A stretch of DNA of 64,000 bases, from contig NZ_AUSW01000034.1 in assembly GCF_000471625.1 (NCBI RefSeq), positions 248,001 to 312,000 of the forward strand. The letters are read 5' to 3'. The notes below the pieces were generated by a model. That model had not been told where the DNA came from and did no database searches. It saw nothing but the letters and a program-made list of their open reading frames with translations. Position numbers and translations under genes: made by a program. Positions 17,425 to 27,069 of the stretch are shown in pieces. Source of the stretch: Psychrobacter aquaticus CMS 56. GTDB taxonomy: Bacteria; Pseudomonadota; Gammaproteobacteria; Pseudomonadales; Moraxellaceae. How positions within the stretch are numbered: position 1 is the stretch's first letter; every line of letters begins with the position of its first letter.

Positions 17425-18867
17425 TTATTTAGTATCTTGATAAGAAAGCTTCATACCTAGGATGAAACCATCATTGTCTTGAAAATCTCCAACAATTTTA
17501 CCACTTGGTAATCGACCTTTAGCATCACCGAACCACAGGTATTTACCACCTGCTGATACTGCCCAGTTTTCGGTGAAGTTATATTTGGCACCAAGACCTG
17601 CACTATAATAACCATCAATAGGACCTAGTGAAGTGGTTGGATCACCTGCGCCACTGTCCCAACCAACTGTACCACTGACTGCCAATGCTGGTGCTAAACG
17701 TTTAGAAAGACCCAGCTCAACCTGCCACTGATCATCATCATAATCTACCAAGTTCAAACCGTCAGGACCATATATAGGATTCAGTTTACTAACTTCATTA
17801 TACAATGGCGGGGTAATTTTAAAGTCGCCCCACGGCACCCAGCGTACTTTGGCTGTTGCTAATGTCGTCGGATTGATACCAGTCTGGAAATCAAGGTTGA
17901 CAGATTTGGGGGTAGAAATCTCGTAATTACTAACTTGATTTGCTGCTGCTGCTGCCTGCTCAGGAGTAGCACCTTGTCCAATAGCTCTAATAGCTACTAG
18001 CGGATAAGTCTCAGCTATCTCTACATCATGATCAATCTCAGAACGATAGGTCAACGCTGCTTTTAATGCTATTTCAGGTTTGCTATAGGAAATACCTGCA
18101 ATATAACCATAATCCATATCAGGGTTACTATTTGACGTGTAGCCAGTAGCAGGACCATACGCTAGACCACGTAACTTCACATCAGCTTGAATACGCTGCG
18201 CCACTGGACCACCATATACTTGGAACTCTTTATTAGCACCAAATTTCATACCAAGAAGCCCAGTTAGGTTTTGACTACGAACCTCTACATTGGTATTTTC
18301 GCCTGCGCTTCCAGCTTCGGCTTGTGCTATTGCACCTACCGTACTAAGATTTGTTATTTGCTGTACAATTCCAGCTCTTATTTCTGCATTAGGCTCTGCT
18401 GCAGCTTGGGCTCTTAATGCATTTATTGTAGGGCCAAGAGTTGCACCATTAAACTGACCATTGGTTAATTGCTGAATAGAAGAATTGAGGTCGCCTTTTG
18501 ATACAAAATTGCTATCGCCAGTGTATTCAGCAGCAGCACCAAACGGCTCATCGTATAAGACACCAACGCTAAAGGTATCGTTAATATCTGTTTTTACACC
18601 ATAACGAAAGAAATCATAAGCTTCAGCAATATCACCCGTCTCATTACCTTTAACATAGGTATTACTAGAAGGCACATTGTTAGCACTATCGTACCCACTA
18701 ACATCAGCATCGATATAGGTATAAACAGCTTCAGCGTACGTACCGTCTTGCAAGAAGGCTGTGACATCTTGTCCTGAACGATCAAGACCAGCAGCATTAG
18801 TGACGCTAGCGACAGAAAGAGTAGCTATGGCTACTGCAAGGGTTTTTAAGTGAAAGGTAGTGCGCAT
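17425..18867 (-). CDS. OmpP1/FadL-family outer-membrane protein, copy 1
   Basis: Outer-membrane beta-barrel channel for long-chain fatty acids or other hydrophobic compounds, by family. The 480-residue product has a signal peptide (about 1-25, ending SVTNA), then AGLDRSGQDVTAFLQDGTYAE near the mature N terminus. Alternating barrel strands follow, with a C-terminal LGMKLSYQDTK. The central block TPKSVNLDFQTGINPTTLATAKVRW is shared with copy 2. Compared with copy 2, there is an extra Ala/Gln-rich insertion of roughly 45 residues near residues 130-190, probably an extracellular loop. A GGAG ribosome site lies in a leader nearly identical to that of copy 2. Substrate unknown. Confidence 0.9.
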   Translation of the reverse strand: MRTTFHLKTLAVAIATLSVASVTNAAGLDRSGQDVTAFLQDGTYAEAVYTYIDADVSGYDSANNVPSSNTYVKGNETGDIAEAYDFFRYGVKTDINDTFSVGVLYDEPFGAAAEYTGDSNFVSKGDLNSSIQQLTNGQFNGATLGPTINALRAQAAAEPNAEIRAGIVQQITNLSTVGAIAQAEAGSAGENTNVEVRSQNLTGLLGMKFGANKEFQVYGGPVAQRIQADVKLRGLAYGPATGYTSNSNPDMDYGYIAGISYSKPEIALKAALTYRSEIDHDVEIAETYPLVAIRAIGQGATPEQAAAAANQVSNYEISTPKSVNLDFQTGINPTTLATAKVRWVPWGDFKITPPLYNEVSKLNPIYGPDGLNLVDYDDDQWQVELGLSKRLAPALAVSGTVGWDSGAGDPTTSLGPIDGYYSAGLGAKYNFTENWAVSAGGKYLWFGDAKGRLPSGKIVGDFQDNDGFILGMKLSYQDTK

Positions 18868-19237
18868 TGTGTATCTCCAAACGTCCTCGTTGTTTAATCA
18901 CTTCAATAATCAACATGTTGCATGACTGCTTACAACATTTAGATTACCAAAGCGGTGTCCTAAGTTGAATACTAATGACTTTTTGACACTAAAACAACAA
19001 TTAAAACCCTTTATTTCTCAAATATGACTGAACAGTACACATAATATGTAAACAAGATACTGATACTTATTTTTCAAAACTCGTTGATTGCCTTAAATAT
19101 ATTTAGCAAATGAGAATAAACTTGAGTTTAACCTTGTGCAATATCAACTTTTCTTCATGAAAAATAAAAAAGCGACCCATTTAGGATCGCTTTTTTTAGT
19201 ATTAATGATGAATAGCATCATATAGCTGTTCTGTAAT
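18868..19237. other. Gap between the two FadL genes
   Basis: 370 A/T-rich bases. The end next to copy 1 holds its leader (TTTGGAGATACACA on the minus strand, shared with copy 2). The other end holds the copy 2 terminator. No gene is seen, and copy 1 probably has its own promoter here. Confidence 0.5.
19166..19197 (-). terminator. Terminator of the second FadL gene
   Basis: AAAAAGCGA and TCGCTTTTT arms with a loop nearly identical to the terminator at 17361-17390, 41 bases past the stop. Confidence 0.85.
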
Positions 19238-20467
19238 TTACTGAGCTTGGTAAGAAACCTTCATCCCAAGGATAAAGCCATCGTTGTTTTCGAAATTACT
19301 AACCATGGCTTTAGTTGGGATTTGGCCTTTAGCATCGCCGAACCATAGGTATTTGCCACCAGCAGATACCGCCCAGTTTTCAGTGACGTTATATTTTGCG
19401 CCAAGACCAGCACTATAGTAGCCTTCGATAGGGCCTAACGATGTCACAGGATTACCTGCACCGCTATCCCAACCAACTGTACCACTAATAGCAAGTGCTG
19501 GTGCGACACGCTTAGCCAACCCTAGCTCTACTTGCCACTGGTCATCGTCATAACTAACTAGTGATAAGCCTTTATCATCCCTTGTCGATATTTTGCTAAC
19601 ATCATTATACAATGAAGGCACGATAGCAAAGTCACTCCAAGGTACCCAACGAACTTTTGCGGTGGCTAAGGTAGTCGGGTTAATACCTGTTTGAAAATCA
19701 AAGTTGACCGATTTAGGCGTAGTGATTTCAATGCTATCATTTCTCTGTGTTGAAAGGCCTAATGCAGATTCGACAGGAGCTGGTATAGCGCCAGTACCTA
19801 CAATAGGGTAGATTTCAGATGATTGTGCATTGTGTTCAATTTCTGAACGATATGTTAAGGCAGCTTTCAGCGCGATTTCAGGTTTACTATAAGCAACACC
19901 TGCGATGTAACCGTAATCTTGATCAGCACTTACATGTGTAGTATAACCGTTAGCAGCACTATAAGCCGTACCACGTAACTTTACATCTGCTTTTACGCGT
20001 TGAGCAACGGGGCCGCCATATACTTGGAAATTCTTATTTTCACCAATTTTTGCACCAAGAATACCAGTAATACTCTCCGTACGTACTTCTACATTGGTAC
20101 CTTCACCATTTCTAGGTGAAGCAGGATTTTGATCTACAAAGTTATTATTACCATTATAATCAGCCGCCGCACCAAAAGGCTCGTCATATAAAACGCCAAC
20201 ACTAAAAGTATCGTTGATATCGGCTTTTACGCCATAACGGAAAAAGTCGTAAGACTCTGCGATATCATCGATCTTATTACCTGATGTATCTTTACCAGTC
20301 ACATCGCCATCAATATAAGTGTAGACAGCTTCGGCATAGGTGCCATCTTGTAGGAATGCGGTGATATCTTGGCCTGAACGATCAAGGCCAGCAGCACTAG
20401 CAACGCTAGTAATAGAAAAAGCAGCAATAGCTACCGTGAGCGTTTTTAACTGAAAGGTTACGCGCAT
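19238..20467 (-). CDS. OmpP1/FadL-family outer-membrane protein, copy 2
   Basis: Paralogue of the neighbouring FadL protein, sharing its start (MRVTFQLKTLTVAIA), the AAGLDRSGQDITAFLQDGTY mature end and most barrel strands. The start at 20467 is chosen because it aligns with copy 1 and follows the same TTTGGAGATACATA leader; the frame is open seven codons further upstream, which is an overcall. The 409-residue product has a signal peptide of about 25 residues and ends in LGMKVSYQAQ. It lacks the Ala/Gln-rich insertion of copy 1. Predicted to transport hydrophobic compounds across the outer membrane; substrate unknown. The two genes have separate terminators and probably separate promoters. Confidence 0.9.
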   Translation of the reverse strand: MRVTFQLKTLTVAIAAFSITSVASAAGLDRSGQDITAFLQDGTYAEAVYTYIDGDVTGKDTSGNKIDDIAESYDFFRYGVKADINDTFSVGVLYDEPFGAAADYNGNNNFVDQNPASPRNGEGTNVEVRTESITGILGAKIGENKNFQVYGGPVAQRVKADVKLRGTAYSAANGYTTHVSADQDYGYIAGVAYSKPEIALKAALTYRSEIEHNAQSSEIYPIVGTGAIPAPVESALGLSTQRNDSIEITTPKSVNFDFQTGINPTTLATAKVRWVPWSDFAIVPSLYNDVSKISTRDDKGLSLVSYDDDQWQVELGLAKRVAPALAISGTVGWDSGAGNPVTSLGPIEGYYSAGLGAKYNVTENWAVSAGGKYLWFGDAKGQIPTKAMVSNFENNDGFILGMKVSYQAQ

Positions 20468-20683
20468 TATGTATCTCCAAACATCCACATTGTTTCGCTG
20501 CTAAACTTATTTTCGCCCAGTAAGCAGCTTCCGAGGTGGACGATATTAAAGATTTTCAAACTGTAAAACAACTGTAAAAACACATTATTTCTTTATTATG
20601 ACCAAACAGTCATTAGATAGTAATTAATCTGATAATGTGAATATAGTTTTATTAACTTCAAGTGATTTTACTCATTTTTGATA

Positions 20684-20944
20684 TTAGTAGTGTGGCGGTC
20701 TGTCTGACATCACATCAAATGGCGCAATACCCCCTTCTGTGTCTTGGCTCTCAACTTGTTTATAAATAAGTTGTAACTGTCTTTGCAGCGTTTGAATGTC
20801 TTTGTCTTGGCGTGCAATCACTTCATCGAGCCGCTCTACTGTCAGCTCCAAATGTGCCATGCTCATTTGCAGCTCAATCACCTGCTGCGTTTGCAATTCG
20901 GTTTGCTCGTTCGAAGCATTTTTTTGAAAGTTAGATTGGTTCAT
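20684..20944 (-). CDS. slyX: SlyX-family small coiled-coil protein
   Basis: 86 residues, nearly all one predicted coiled coil (VIELQMSMAHLELTVERLDEVIARQ), ending in the family's hallmark DRPPHY. The function of SlyX is not established. The neighbour uup is divergent, separated by 222 bases that hold both promoters. No operon partner is seen downstream, where the FadL copy 2 leader begins 195 bases away. Confidence 0.85.
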   Translation of the reverse strand: MNQSNFQKNASNEQTELQTQQVIELQMSMAHLELTVERLDEVIARQDKDIQTLQRQLQLIYKQVESQDTEGGIAPFDVMSDRPPHY

Positions 20945-21166
20945 ATATTTCTCTGAGTTAGGATAAATATAAAGCTAGCAAGATTCGTTAGTGAGATAGA
21001 GACGCAACCATGGCTTATGGCCTTATAGTAGCGATGAGTAATAAAAGCTATAATAATTAGTGCTGATAAAACCATTTACGCGCACTACAGTCGCGTGGTG
21101 GCATGTTATACTGCTGGCAATTTTGCAACAACCCCTACTCTCTATTATATAAGCTTAAGATATTCT

Positions 21167-23110
21167 ATGGCACTGATACATTTAAAAGATATTCATTTAG
21201 CCTTTGGCGTCGCTCCAGTCCTCGATGGCATTGATTTTGCTATCAATGCAGGCGAGCGCGTGTGTTTAATCGGCCGCAATGGCGAAGGCAAATCCACCTT
21301 ATTTAAACTGATTAATGGCTCATTGCAGCCTGACAGTGGCGAGATTATTACTAACAGCAGCGTGCGTGTTGCGATGTTAGAACAAGACGTTCCTGAAACG
21401 AGTGGACGTATCTTGGACATCGTTATGGGCGGCAGTCGCCGTACGGCTGACTTGCTAATTAACTACAATAAACAAGTTGATCTATGCGCAGATGGTGACA
21501 TGGATGCTTGTGAACATATGGCCACGTTACAGCATGATATTGATGCGGTTCATGGCTGGGATTTAGAACGTGATGCCACGCGCCTGATCACTACAATGGG
21601 GCTAGATCCAGAAGATGACTTGTCCTCTTTATCAGGCGGACGTAAGCGCCGTGTGCTCCTCGCCAGATCTTTAGTCACCAAGCCTGATGTTTTACTATTG
21701 GATGAGCCAACCAACCATTTGGACGTTGAAAGCATCGAATGGTTAGAGCGTTTCTTGCTGGATTGGCAAGGATTGACATTATTGTTTGTCACCCATGATA
21801 GAGCATTCGTGAATAAACTATCGACTCGCATCATCGAGCTTGATCGTGGTCAATTGACCAGCTACGATGTGACACAAGGTGAAGGTGGCTATGCACGCTA
21901 CCAAGAGCTAAAAGAATTACAATTATTGGCCGAAGAAAAAAACAATGCCAACTTTGATAAAAAACTGGCGCAAGAAGAAGTGTGGATTCGTCAAGGTATC
22001 AAAGCCCGTCGCACCCGTAACGAAGGACGCGTCCGCGAACTAAAAGCACTGCGTGAAGAGCGTAGTGGTCGCCGTGAACAAGTCGGCAATGTCAATATCA
22101 CCATGGGTGAAGGCGAAAAAAGCGGTAAGCTGGTCTGTAAGGTTAAGAATCTACATCTGGAATATGATGGCAATGTATTGGTTGATAACTTTAGTACCAT
22201 GATCATGCGCGGTGATAAAATTGGTATCGTTGGCCCTAACGGCGCTGGCAAAACCACACTTATCAAAGCCCTACTCGATATGTCTGATGATGAAGTAACC
22301 AAAACTGGTAGCGTTGAATTAGGCACCAACTTAAAAATTGCCTTCTTTGATCAGCTGCGTGACCAGTTAGACCTTGAAGCCAGTGTTGCGCAAAACGTTT
22401 CAGAAGGCTCAGACTTCGTCGAAGTTGGTGGTCGTAAAACGCATATCATGAGTTACTTGCAAGACTTCTTGTTTGCACCAGAGCGTGCGCGTACGCCCGT
22501 AAAAGCCTTATCAGGTGGTGAGCGTAACCGCGTCTTACTTGCCAAGCAATTATTGAAGCCTGCCAATATTCTCGTACTCGATGAGCCAACCAACGATTTG
22601 GATATGGCGACACTTGAGCTACTAGAAGAGTCTGTCAGCAGCTTTAACGGCACTATATTACTTATCAGTCATGATCGCTCATTTATGGACAATGTCGTCA
22701 CGTCCACTTGGGTGTTTGATAAGGATGCAGAAGGTAAAGGTATCGTTAAAGAATATGTGGGTGGCTATCAAGAATATTTGGTCCAAAAAAATCGTGAAGA
22801 AGCTGCCCACGCTGCCAGAGCGCCAGCCAGTACAGGCACGAGCAATAAATCTGCGAGTAAACCAGCAGTTGGCGCCAAGCCTGAGAAATTGATCAAAAAG
22901 CTCAATTACAATGAGCAACGTGAGCTGGACAATTTACCAAAAGAAATCGCCGCGTTAGAATCAGAGCAAAGTCAGCTTGAAGCAAAGCTAGCGGATGGCT
23001 CATGGTTTAACACCGACGTTGATGCAGCCACTGCCGCTAGTGAGCGTCTGTTGACTATTGAAGAAGAAATGATGAGTAAGCTTGAACGCTGGAGTACGCT
23101 TGAGGGTTAG
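21167..23110 (+). CDS. uup: ABC-F ATPase Uup
   Basis: Soluble tandem ABC ATPase of the ABC-F type, which acts on ribosomes or branched DNA rather than in transport; no membrane segment is seen. First domain: Walker A GRNGEGKST (about residue 35), signature LSGGRKRRVLLA, Walker B LLLDEPTNHLD. Second domain: GPNGAGKTT (about 355), LSGGERNRVLLAKQ, LVLDEPTNDLD. The C terminus (about 575-647) is the Uup-type coiled coil (YNEQRELDNLPKEIAALESEQ) that binds DNA in E. coli Uup. The start at 21167 (MALIHLKDIHLAFG) is chosen because it begins at the ABC fold. A GTG 24 codons upstream is rejected. 647 residues, normal for Uup. Confidence 0.93.
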   Translation: MALIHLKDIHLAFGVAPVLDGIDFAINAGERVCLIGRNGEGKSTLFKLINGSLQPDSGEIITNSSVRVAMLEQDVPETSGRILDIVMGGSRRTADLLINYNKQVDLCADGDMDACEHMATLQHDIDAVHGWDLERDATRLITTMGLDPEDDLSSLSGGRKRRVLLARSLVTKPDVLLLDEPTNHLDVESIEWLERFLLDWQGLTLLFVTHDRAFVNKLSTRIIELDRGQLTSYDVTQGEGGYARYQELKELQLLAEEKNNANFDKKLAQEEVWIRQGIKARRTRNEGRVRELKALREERSGRREQVGNVNITMGEGEKSGKLVCKVKNLHLEYDGNVLVDNFSTMIMRGDKIGIVGPNGAGKTTLIKALLDMSDDEVTKTGSVELGTNLKIAFFDQLRDQLDLEASVAQNVSEGSDFVEVGGRKTHIMSYLQDFLFAPERARTPVKALSGGERNRVLLAKQLLKPANILVLDEPTNDLDMATLELLEESVSSFNGTILLISHDRSFMDNVVTSTWVFDKDAEGKGIVKEYVGGYQEYLVQKNREEAAHAARAPASTGTSNKSASKPAVGAKPEKLIKKLNYNEQRELDNLPKEIAALESEQSQLEAKLADGSWFNTDVDAATAASERLLTIEEEMMSKLERWSTLEG

Positions 23111-23194
23111 CACTAGCAACCAACTCATGACTTTTATAAAGGCACTCAATATTCTTTTTTAGATTCTGTCTTAATAATCTGTCGAAGATAATAA

Positions 23195-23231
23195 AATAAT
23201 CACCACTTTATTATATAGAGTGGTGATTATT
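23195..23231. terminator. Hairpin after uup, possible terminator
   Basis: Perfect 13-base inverted repeat AATAATCACCACT and AGTGGTGATTATT with an 11-base loop, 85 bases after uup. No T-run follows on the plus strand, so termination is uncertain. Confidence 0.5.
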
Positions 23232-23395
23232 GGTTTATGACTCAGTTACATAGTAGTTAGGTACTGAAAGTTAGTGAACATTGCCGCAATTTCAAGTATC
23301 ATTCGCTATTGCTAAATATCCTTATTAATTATAAGGTCATCACGTTTACAATTCTTACTCAAAAACGGATGTTAAACATTGATAATCCAGCTGTT

Positions 23396-23426
23396 TTGCT
23401 TTGGTTGTCATGTTCAACCTTATAAT
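23396..23426 (+). promoter_or_regulatory. Possible promoter of petABC
   Basis: TATAAT at 23421-23426 with TTGCTT at 23396-23401. The 19-base spacing is longer than ideal, and the start codon is 178 bases away. Confidence 0.3.
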
Positions 23427-23603
23427 ATGTCCTATAAAGGTTGCTTTATTTTTAACGCAATAATTTATTTTATCACCGAAATAGCTTAGAATAGCAACAA
23501 TTAGCAAAATTAGGCACAGCTAAAGTGGCTTGATATTGTATATTTTCTAAGCCACAAACCCAGTGTGGGATAATCCCATTTCATTCACCTGGAGGAAGTA
23601 TTA

Positions 23604-24188
23604 ATGAGCCAAGCCGAAGGCGTTAATGTACAACGCCGTAGAGTTCTTATTGCCTCAACTGCCGCAATTGGTGCAGCTGGGGTAGCTGCTGTGGCAACAC
23701 CTTTTGTCCGTTCTTGGTATCCAAGCGCCAAAGCCGAAGCTGCAGGAGCTGCAGTCACCCAAGATATTGGTTCTATCGAAGCAGGACAGATGATCGTCGT
23801 CAAATACCGCGGTAAACCTATCTTTGTCGTCAAACGCACAGAAGACATGCTAGCGACCTTAGAATCAGTAAAACCCTTATTGTCTGATCCTGATTCTAGC
23901 GCATCACTGCAACCTGAGTATTGCAAAAACCCACAACGCTCTATCACACCCGAAGTTTTGGTGGTTGAAGGCGTTTGTACACATTTAGGCTGTGCCCCAA
24001 ACTACCGTCCCGATATAGGCGCAGCTGACTTGGGCGGCAACGATTGGTATGGTGGGTTTTTCTGCCCTTGTCATGGTTCTAAATATGATTTAGCAGGCCG
24101 TGTCTATAGTGGCGTTCCTGCACCGCTTAACTTACCTATTCCAGAATATGGCGTGGATGGTACCATCTTGACGGTTGGGGAGGCTTAA
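23604..24188 (+). CDS. petA: Ubiquinol-cytochrome c reductase, Rieske iron-sulfur subunit
   Basis: 2Fe-2S subunit of the bc1 complex, moving electrons from ubiquinol to cytochrome c1. Both ligand boxes are intact: CTHLGC (about residues 125-130) and CPCHGS (about 154-159). The N terminus has a twin-arginine-like QRRRVLIAST followed by a hydrophobic helix that stays as the membrane anchor. A strong ribosome site (GGAGGAAG) precedes the ATG. The 194-residue length is normal. It is the first gene of petA-petB-petC; petB starts one base after its stop. Confidence 0.96.
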   Translation: MSQAEGVNVQRRRVLIASTAAIGAAGVAAVATPFVRSWYPSAKAEAAGAAVTQDIGSIEAGQMIVVKYRGKPIFVVKRTEDMLATLESVKPLLSDPDSSASLQPEYCKNPQRSITPEVLVVEGVCTHLGCAPNYRPDIGAADLGGNDWYGGFFCPCHGSKYDLAGRVYSGVPAPLNLPIPEYGVDGTILTVGEA

Positions 24189-24189
24189 T

Positions 24190-25416
24190 ATGAGTATGGG
24201 TAAAAAGTTAATGCATTGGGTGGACGCGCGTTTTCCAGCGACCGAAACCTATGAATACCATATGTCAAAGTACTATGCACCAAAAAACTTTAATTTTTGG
24301 TACTTCTTTGGTGTGTTGTCGATGATTGTATTGGTCAACCAGTTGGTGACCGGTATATGGCTGACGATGATGTATAACCCAAGTGCCGAAGGGGCATTTG
24401 CGTCTGTTGAATATATCATGCGTGACGTGAAAGGTGGCTGGCTCATCCGTTATATGCACTCGACTGGCGCGTCTGCGTTCTTCGTTGTGGTATATCTACA
24501 CATGTTTAGAGCATTGTTATACGGTTCATACCAGAAGCCGCGTGAGCTTATTTGGCTCATCGGTATGGGTATCTACTTAGCACTAATGGCAGAAGGCTTC
24601 TTTGGTTACCTATTACCTTGGGGTAACATGTCATTTTGGGGTGCTCAGGTTATTTTGAACCTTCCTGCTGCGCTGCCAGTTATTGGTGATGGCCTTGCTG
24701 AGTGGGTACGTGGTGATTATATCATCTCAGGTATCACGCTAAACCGCTTCTTTGCTCTACACGTGGTTGCTATTCCTTTAGTACTGGTAGGCTTAGTATT
24801 CATGCACATTGTGGCGCTGCATCATGTGGGTTCAAACAATCCTGATGGCATCGACATCAAAAAGCTAAAAGATAAAAACGGTATCCCATTAGACGGTATC
24901 GAATTCCATCCGTACTACACTGTGCATGACATGGTTGGTATTGTGGTATTCTTCATCTGCTTCTTTGCAGTGGTGTTCTTCTTCCCAGAAGGCGGCGGTT
25001 TCTTCCTTGAGCCACCAAACTTTGAGACAGCAAACTCATTGAAAACACCAGCACATATTGCACCAGTATGGTACTACACACCATTCTATGCCATCTTACG
25101 TGCCGTTCCAGATAAGCTAGGTGGCGTTATTGCGATGGGTGCGGCGATTGCTGTATTGTTCTTGATACCGTGGCTTGATAGATCGCCTGTACGCTCTATG
25201 CGTTATAAAGGCATCTTGTCTAAGATTGCACTAACTGTGTTTGCTATTAGCTTTGTTGTATTGGGCTATTTGGGTGCAACGCCTGCTACACCGACAGCGA
25301 CAATTATGTCACGTGTATTCACGGTTTTATATTTCTTATTCTTCTTATTAATGCCGTTCTACACTGCTATTGAGAAGTGTAAACAGCCACCAGAACGCGT
25401 TACCGGAGGTCACTGA
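24190..25416 (+). CDS. petB: Ubiquinol-cytochrome c reductase, cytochrome b subunit
   Basis: Integral membrane haem-b subunit with the quinol oxidation and reduction sites. The 408 residues cover a full-length cytochrome b (N- and C-terminal parts in one chain). Seen: GGWLIRYMHSTGASAFFVVVYLHMFR with haem-ligand histidines, GYLLPWGNMSFWGAQVI, the second histidine pair region RFFALHVVAIPLVLVGLVFMHIVALH, and the Qo-site PEWY-equivalent APVWYYTPFYAILR, where the more usual Glu-Trp is Val-Trp. The start at 24190 has GGGGAGG five bases upstream inside petA's last codons. An in-frame TTG at 24175 is rejected. petC overlaps its stop by one base. Confidence 0.95.
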   Translation: MSMGKKLMHWVDARFPATETYEYHMSKYYAPKNFNFWYFFGVLSMIVLVNQLVTGIWLTMMYNPSAEGAFASVEYIMRDVKGGWLIRYMHSTGASAFFVVVYLHMFRALLYGSYQKPRELIWLIGMGIYLALMAEGFFGYLLPWGNMSFWGAQVILNLPAALPVIGDGLAEWVRGDYIISGITLNRFFALHVVAIPLVLVGLVFMHIVALHHVGSNNPDGIDIKKLKDKNGIPLDGIEFHPYYTVHDMVGIVVFFICFFAVVFFFPEGGGFFLEPPNFETANSLKTPAHIAPVWYYTPFYAILRAVPDKLGGVIAMGAAIAVLFLIPWLDRSPVRSMRYKGILSKIALTVFAISFVVLGYLGATPATPTATIMSRVFTVLYFLFFLLMPFYTAIEKCKQPPERVTGGH

Positions 25417-26132
25417 TGAATATCCTAACAAAATCCTTAACAGGTTTAGGCTTAGGTGCAGCATTAACTCTGACTGCCGGTACAGCACTGGCAGCTGGTG
25501 GTAGCGGATGTGGTACATTCGTGAACGCTGATGGTGTAGAAGAACACTTAGCTTGTAGTACTGCCCCTATTGATTTTACCAATAAAGGCTCACTACAGAA
25601 TGGTGCAAAAATCTTTATGAACTACTGTGCGGGTTGTCACTCAGCACAGTACGTTCGTCACTCGCGCATCGCTGAAGATTTAGAAATACCGCCTGAACTG
25701 GTCGAAAAATATCTAATGGTAACAACCGATCAAATCGGTGATCATATCAATGCTGAGATTGACCCTGAAGTACAAGCAGCTTGGTTTGGTGCGCCGCCTC
25801 CAGACTTATCATTAGAGACCAGACTGCGTGGCGATGACTGGGTTTATACTTATTTACTATCGTTCTACGAAGATCCAAGTCGTCCTTGGGGTGCTAATAA
25901 CTTAGTACTACACAACGTGGCAATGCCTCATGTATTGCATAACATGCAAGAAGAATTGAGTGCAGAAGAGTTTGAAAGCGAAGTGGGTGATTTGGTCAAC
26001 TTTATGGCGTGGATGGGCGAACCTGCACGCCATGACCGTCAAGTAATCGGTTTCTTTGTGATTTTATTCTTATTAGTATTACTGATTCCAGTTTACTTAT
26101 TGAACAAAGAATTCTGGAAAGACGTAAAATAA
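25416..26132 (+). CDS. petC: Ubiquinol-cytochrome c reductase, cytochrome c1 subunit
   Basis: Periplasmic haem-c subunit of the bc1 complex. Signal peptide about 1-26 (ending ALA-AGGSG), haem-binding CAGCH (about residues 71-75), then RHSR as usual in c1. The methionine-ligand region lies in VLHNVAMPHVLH. One C-terminal membrane anchor (FFVILFLLVLLIPVYLL) ends in NKEFWKDVK. Its ATG overlaps the petB stop by one base (TGATG), which implies translational coupling. A terminator follows at 26171-26194. Confidence 0.95.
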   Translation: MNILTKSLTGLGLGAALTLTAGTALAAGGSGCGTFVNADGVEEHLACSTAPIDFTNKGSLQNGAKIFMNYCAGCHSAQYVRHSRIAEDLEIPPELVEKYLMVTTDQIGDHINAEIDPEVQAAWFGAPPPDLSLETRLRGDDWVYTYLLSFYEDPSRPWGANNLVLHNVAMPHVLHNMQEELSAEEFESEVGDLVNFMAWMGEPARHDRQVIGFFVILFLLVLLIPVYLLNKEFWKDVK

Positions 26133-26170
26133 GTAAGTGGTTAGCATATAAAATCGAATTATAATATTAG

Positions 26171-26194
26171 GCACTACTCCGGTAGTGCTTTTTT
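26171..26194 (+). terminator. Terminator of petABC
   Basis: GCACTAC and GTAGTGC with a TCCG loop, followed by TTTTTT, 39 bases after petC. Confidence 0.88.
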
Positions 26195-26321
26195 GCGCTC
26201 TGATATTAGGGCTAAGAATAAGACAAATAAGGCGCTCGCAAGCAATGTTTACGCACGTTCCCTTGATAAATAAGGCGACTTTGTTTACGATGACAGTCTT
26301 CACTATTAACATTAGGCTTTC

Positions 26322-26936
26322 ATGATTGATGCGAATGACATTCCAAGTAGTCAGCTAATTTTATACGCTGATGACGGCTACGACAGTCATGTAGTGCGCC
26401 TATTACTTGAAGAAAAAAAGCTCGCTTATTATTTATCACGTTTGCACTCTGAGCGTCCTGAAGATTTGACTGAGCTAAACCCTTATCATAGTTTGCCGGT
26501 CTTACAACAGCGTGATATTGCGCTTTATGAGATTAACGTAATCTTTGAATATCTTGAAGAACGTTATCATACAAACAAGTTGCTGCCTGAAACACCGCAA
26601 GAGCGTGCGCAGTTTCGACAGTTGGCTTGGCGTATTCAGCGCGATTGGCTGTCACTCGGTAAACGCCTCCTGATGCATCCAGATAGCTTTAATAAAGGAC
26701 AAGCGGCAATTGCTAAAAAACAGCTGAGTGATTCGTTAATTACTTTATCGCCATTGTTTGCTCACAAGTCATATTTCATGGCGGATGAGTTTGGCTGGTG
26801 TGATGTACTACTAGCTCCTTTATTATGGCGACTTGATGAAATGGGCATAGAACTACCACACGCGATCAGTCGCCCATTGTTTGACTATCAAACACGGGTT
26901 TTTGAGCGCGATAGTTTCCAAAAAAGCATCCGTTAA
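26322..26936 (+). CDS. sspA: Stringent starvation protein A (GST fold)
   Basis: RNA-polymerase-associated protein of the glutathione-transferase fold that helps transcription under starvation and acid stress in E. coli. Seen: an N-terminal thioredoxin-like half (LILYADDGYDSHVVRLLLEEKKL; the usual active-site position is not a glutathione-binding Cys/Ser), ELNPYHSLPVLQQRDIALYEINVIFEYLEERY, and an all-helical C-terminal half ending near residue 204. The order petABC-sspA-sspB is common in beta- and gammaproteobacteria. sspB follows 133 bases downstream. Confidence 0.9.
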   Translation: MIDANDIPSSQLILYADDGYDSHVVRLLLEEKKLAYYLSRLHSERPEDLTELNPYHSLPVLQQRDIALYEINVIFEYLEERYHTNKLLPETPQERAQFRQLAWRIQRDWLSLGKRLLMHPDSFNKGQAAIAKKQLSDSLITLSPLFAHKSYFMADEFGWCDVLLAPLLWRLDEMGIELPHAISRPLFDYQTRVFERDSFQKSIR

Positions 26937-27069
26937 TTAGACAAGTGCTTACCGTTACCTTAAAATAAATAACAATCAAAGAGTGACACATTTTGTATAG
27001 ATTAATAACAACCTTAAGCCAATTTTTCATTAACCCTTATTTAATATTATCAGTATAGGAAACCAAAAA

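Larger units (their letters stand above)
23111..23603. other. Gap between uup and petA
   Basis: 493 bases without a gene. It contains the 13-base palindrome at 23195-23231, a consensus TATAAT at 23421-23426 with a possible TTGCTT at 23396 (19-base spacing), and the strong petA ribosome site at its end. Confidence 0.5.
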
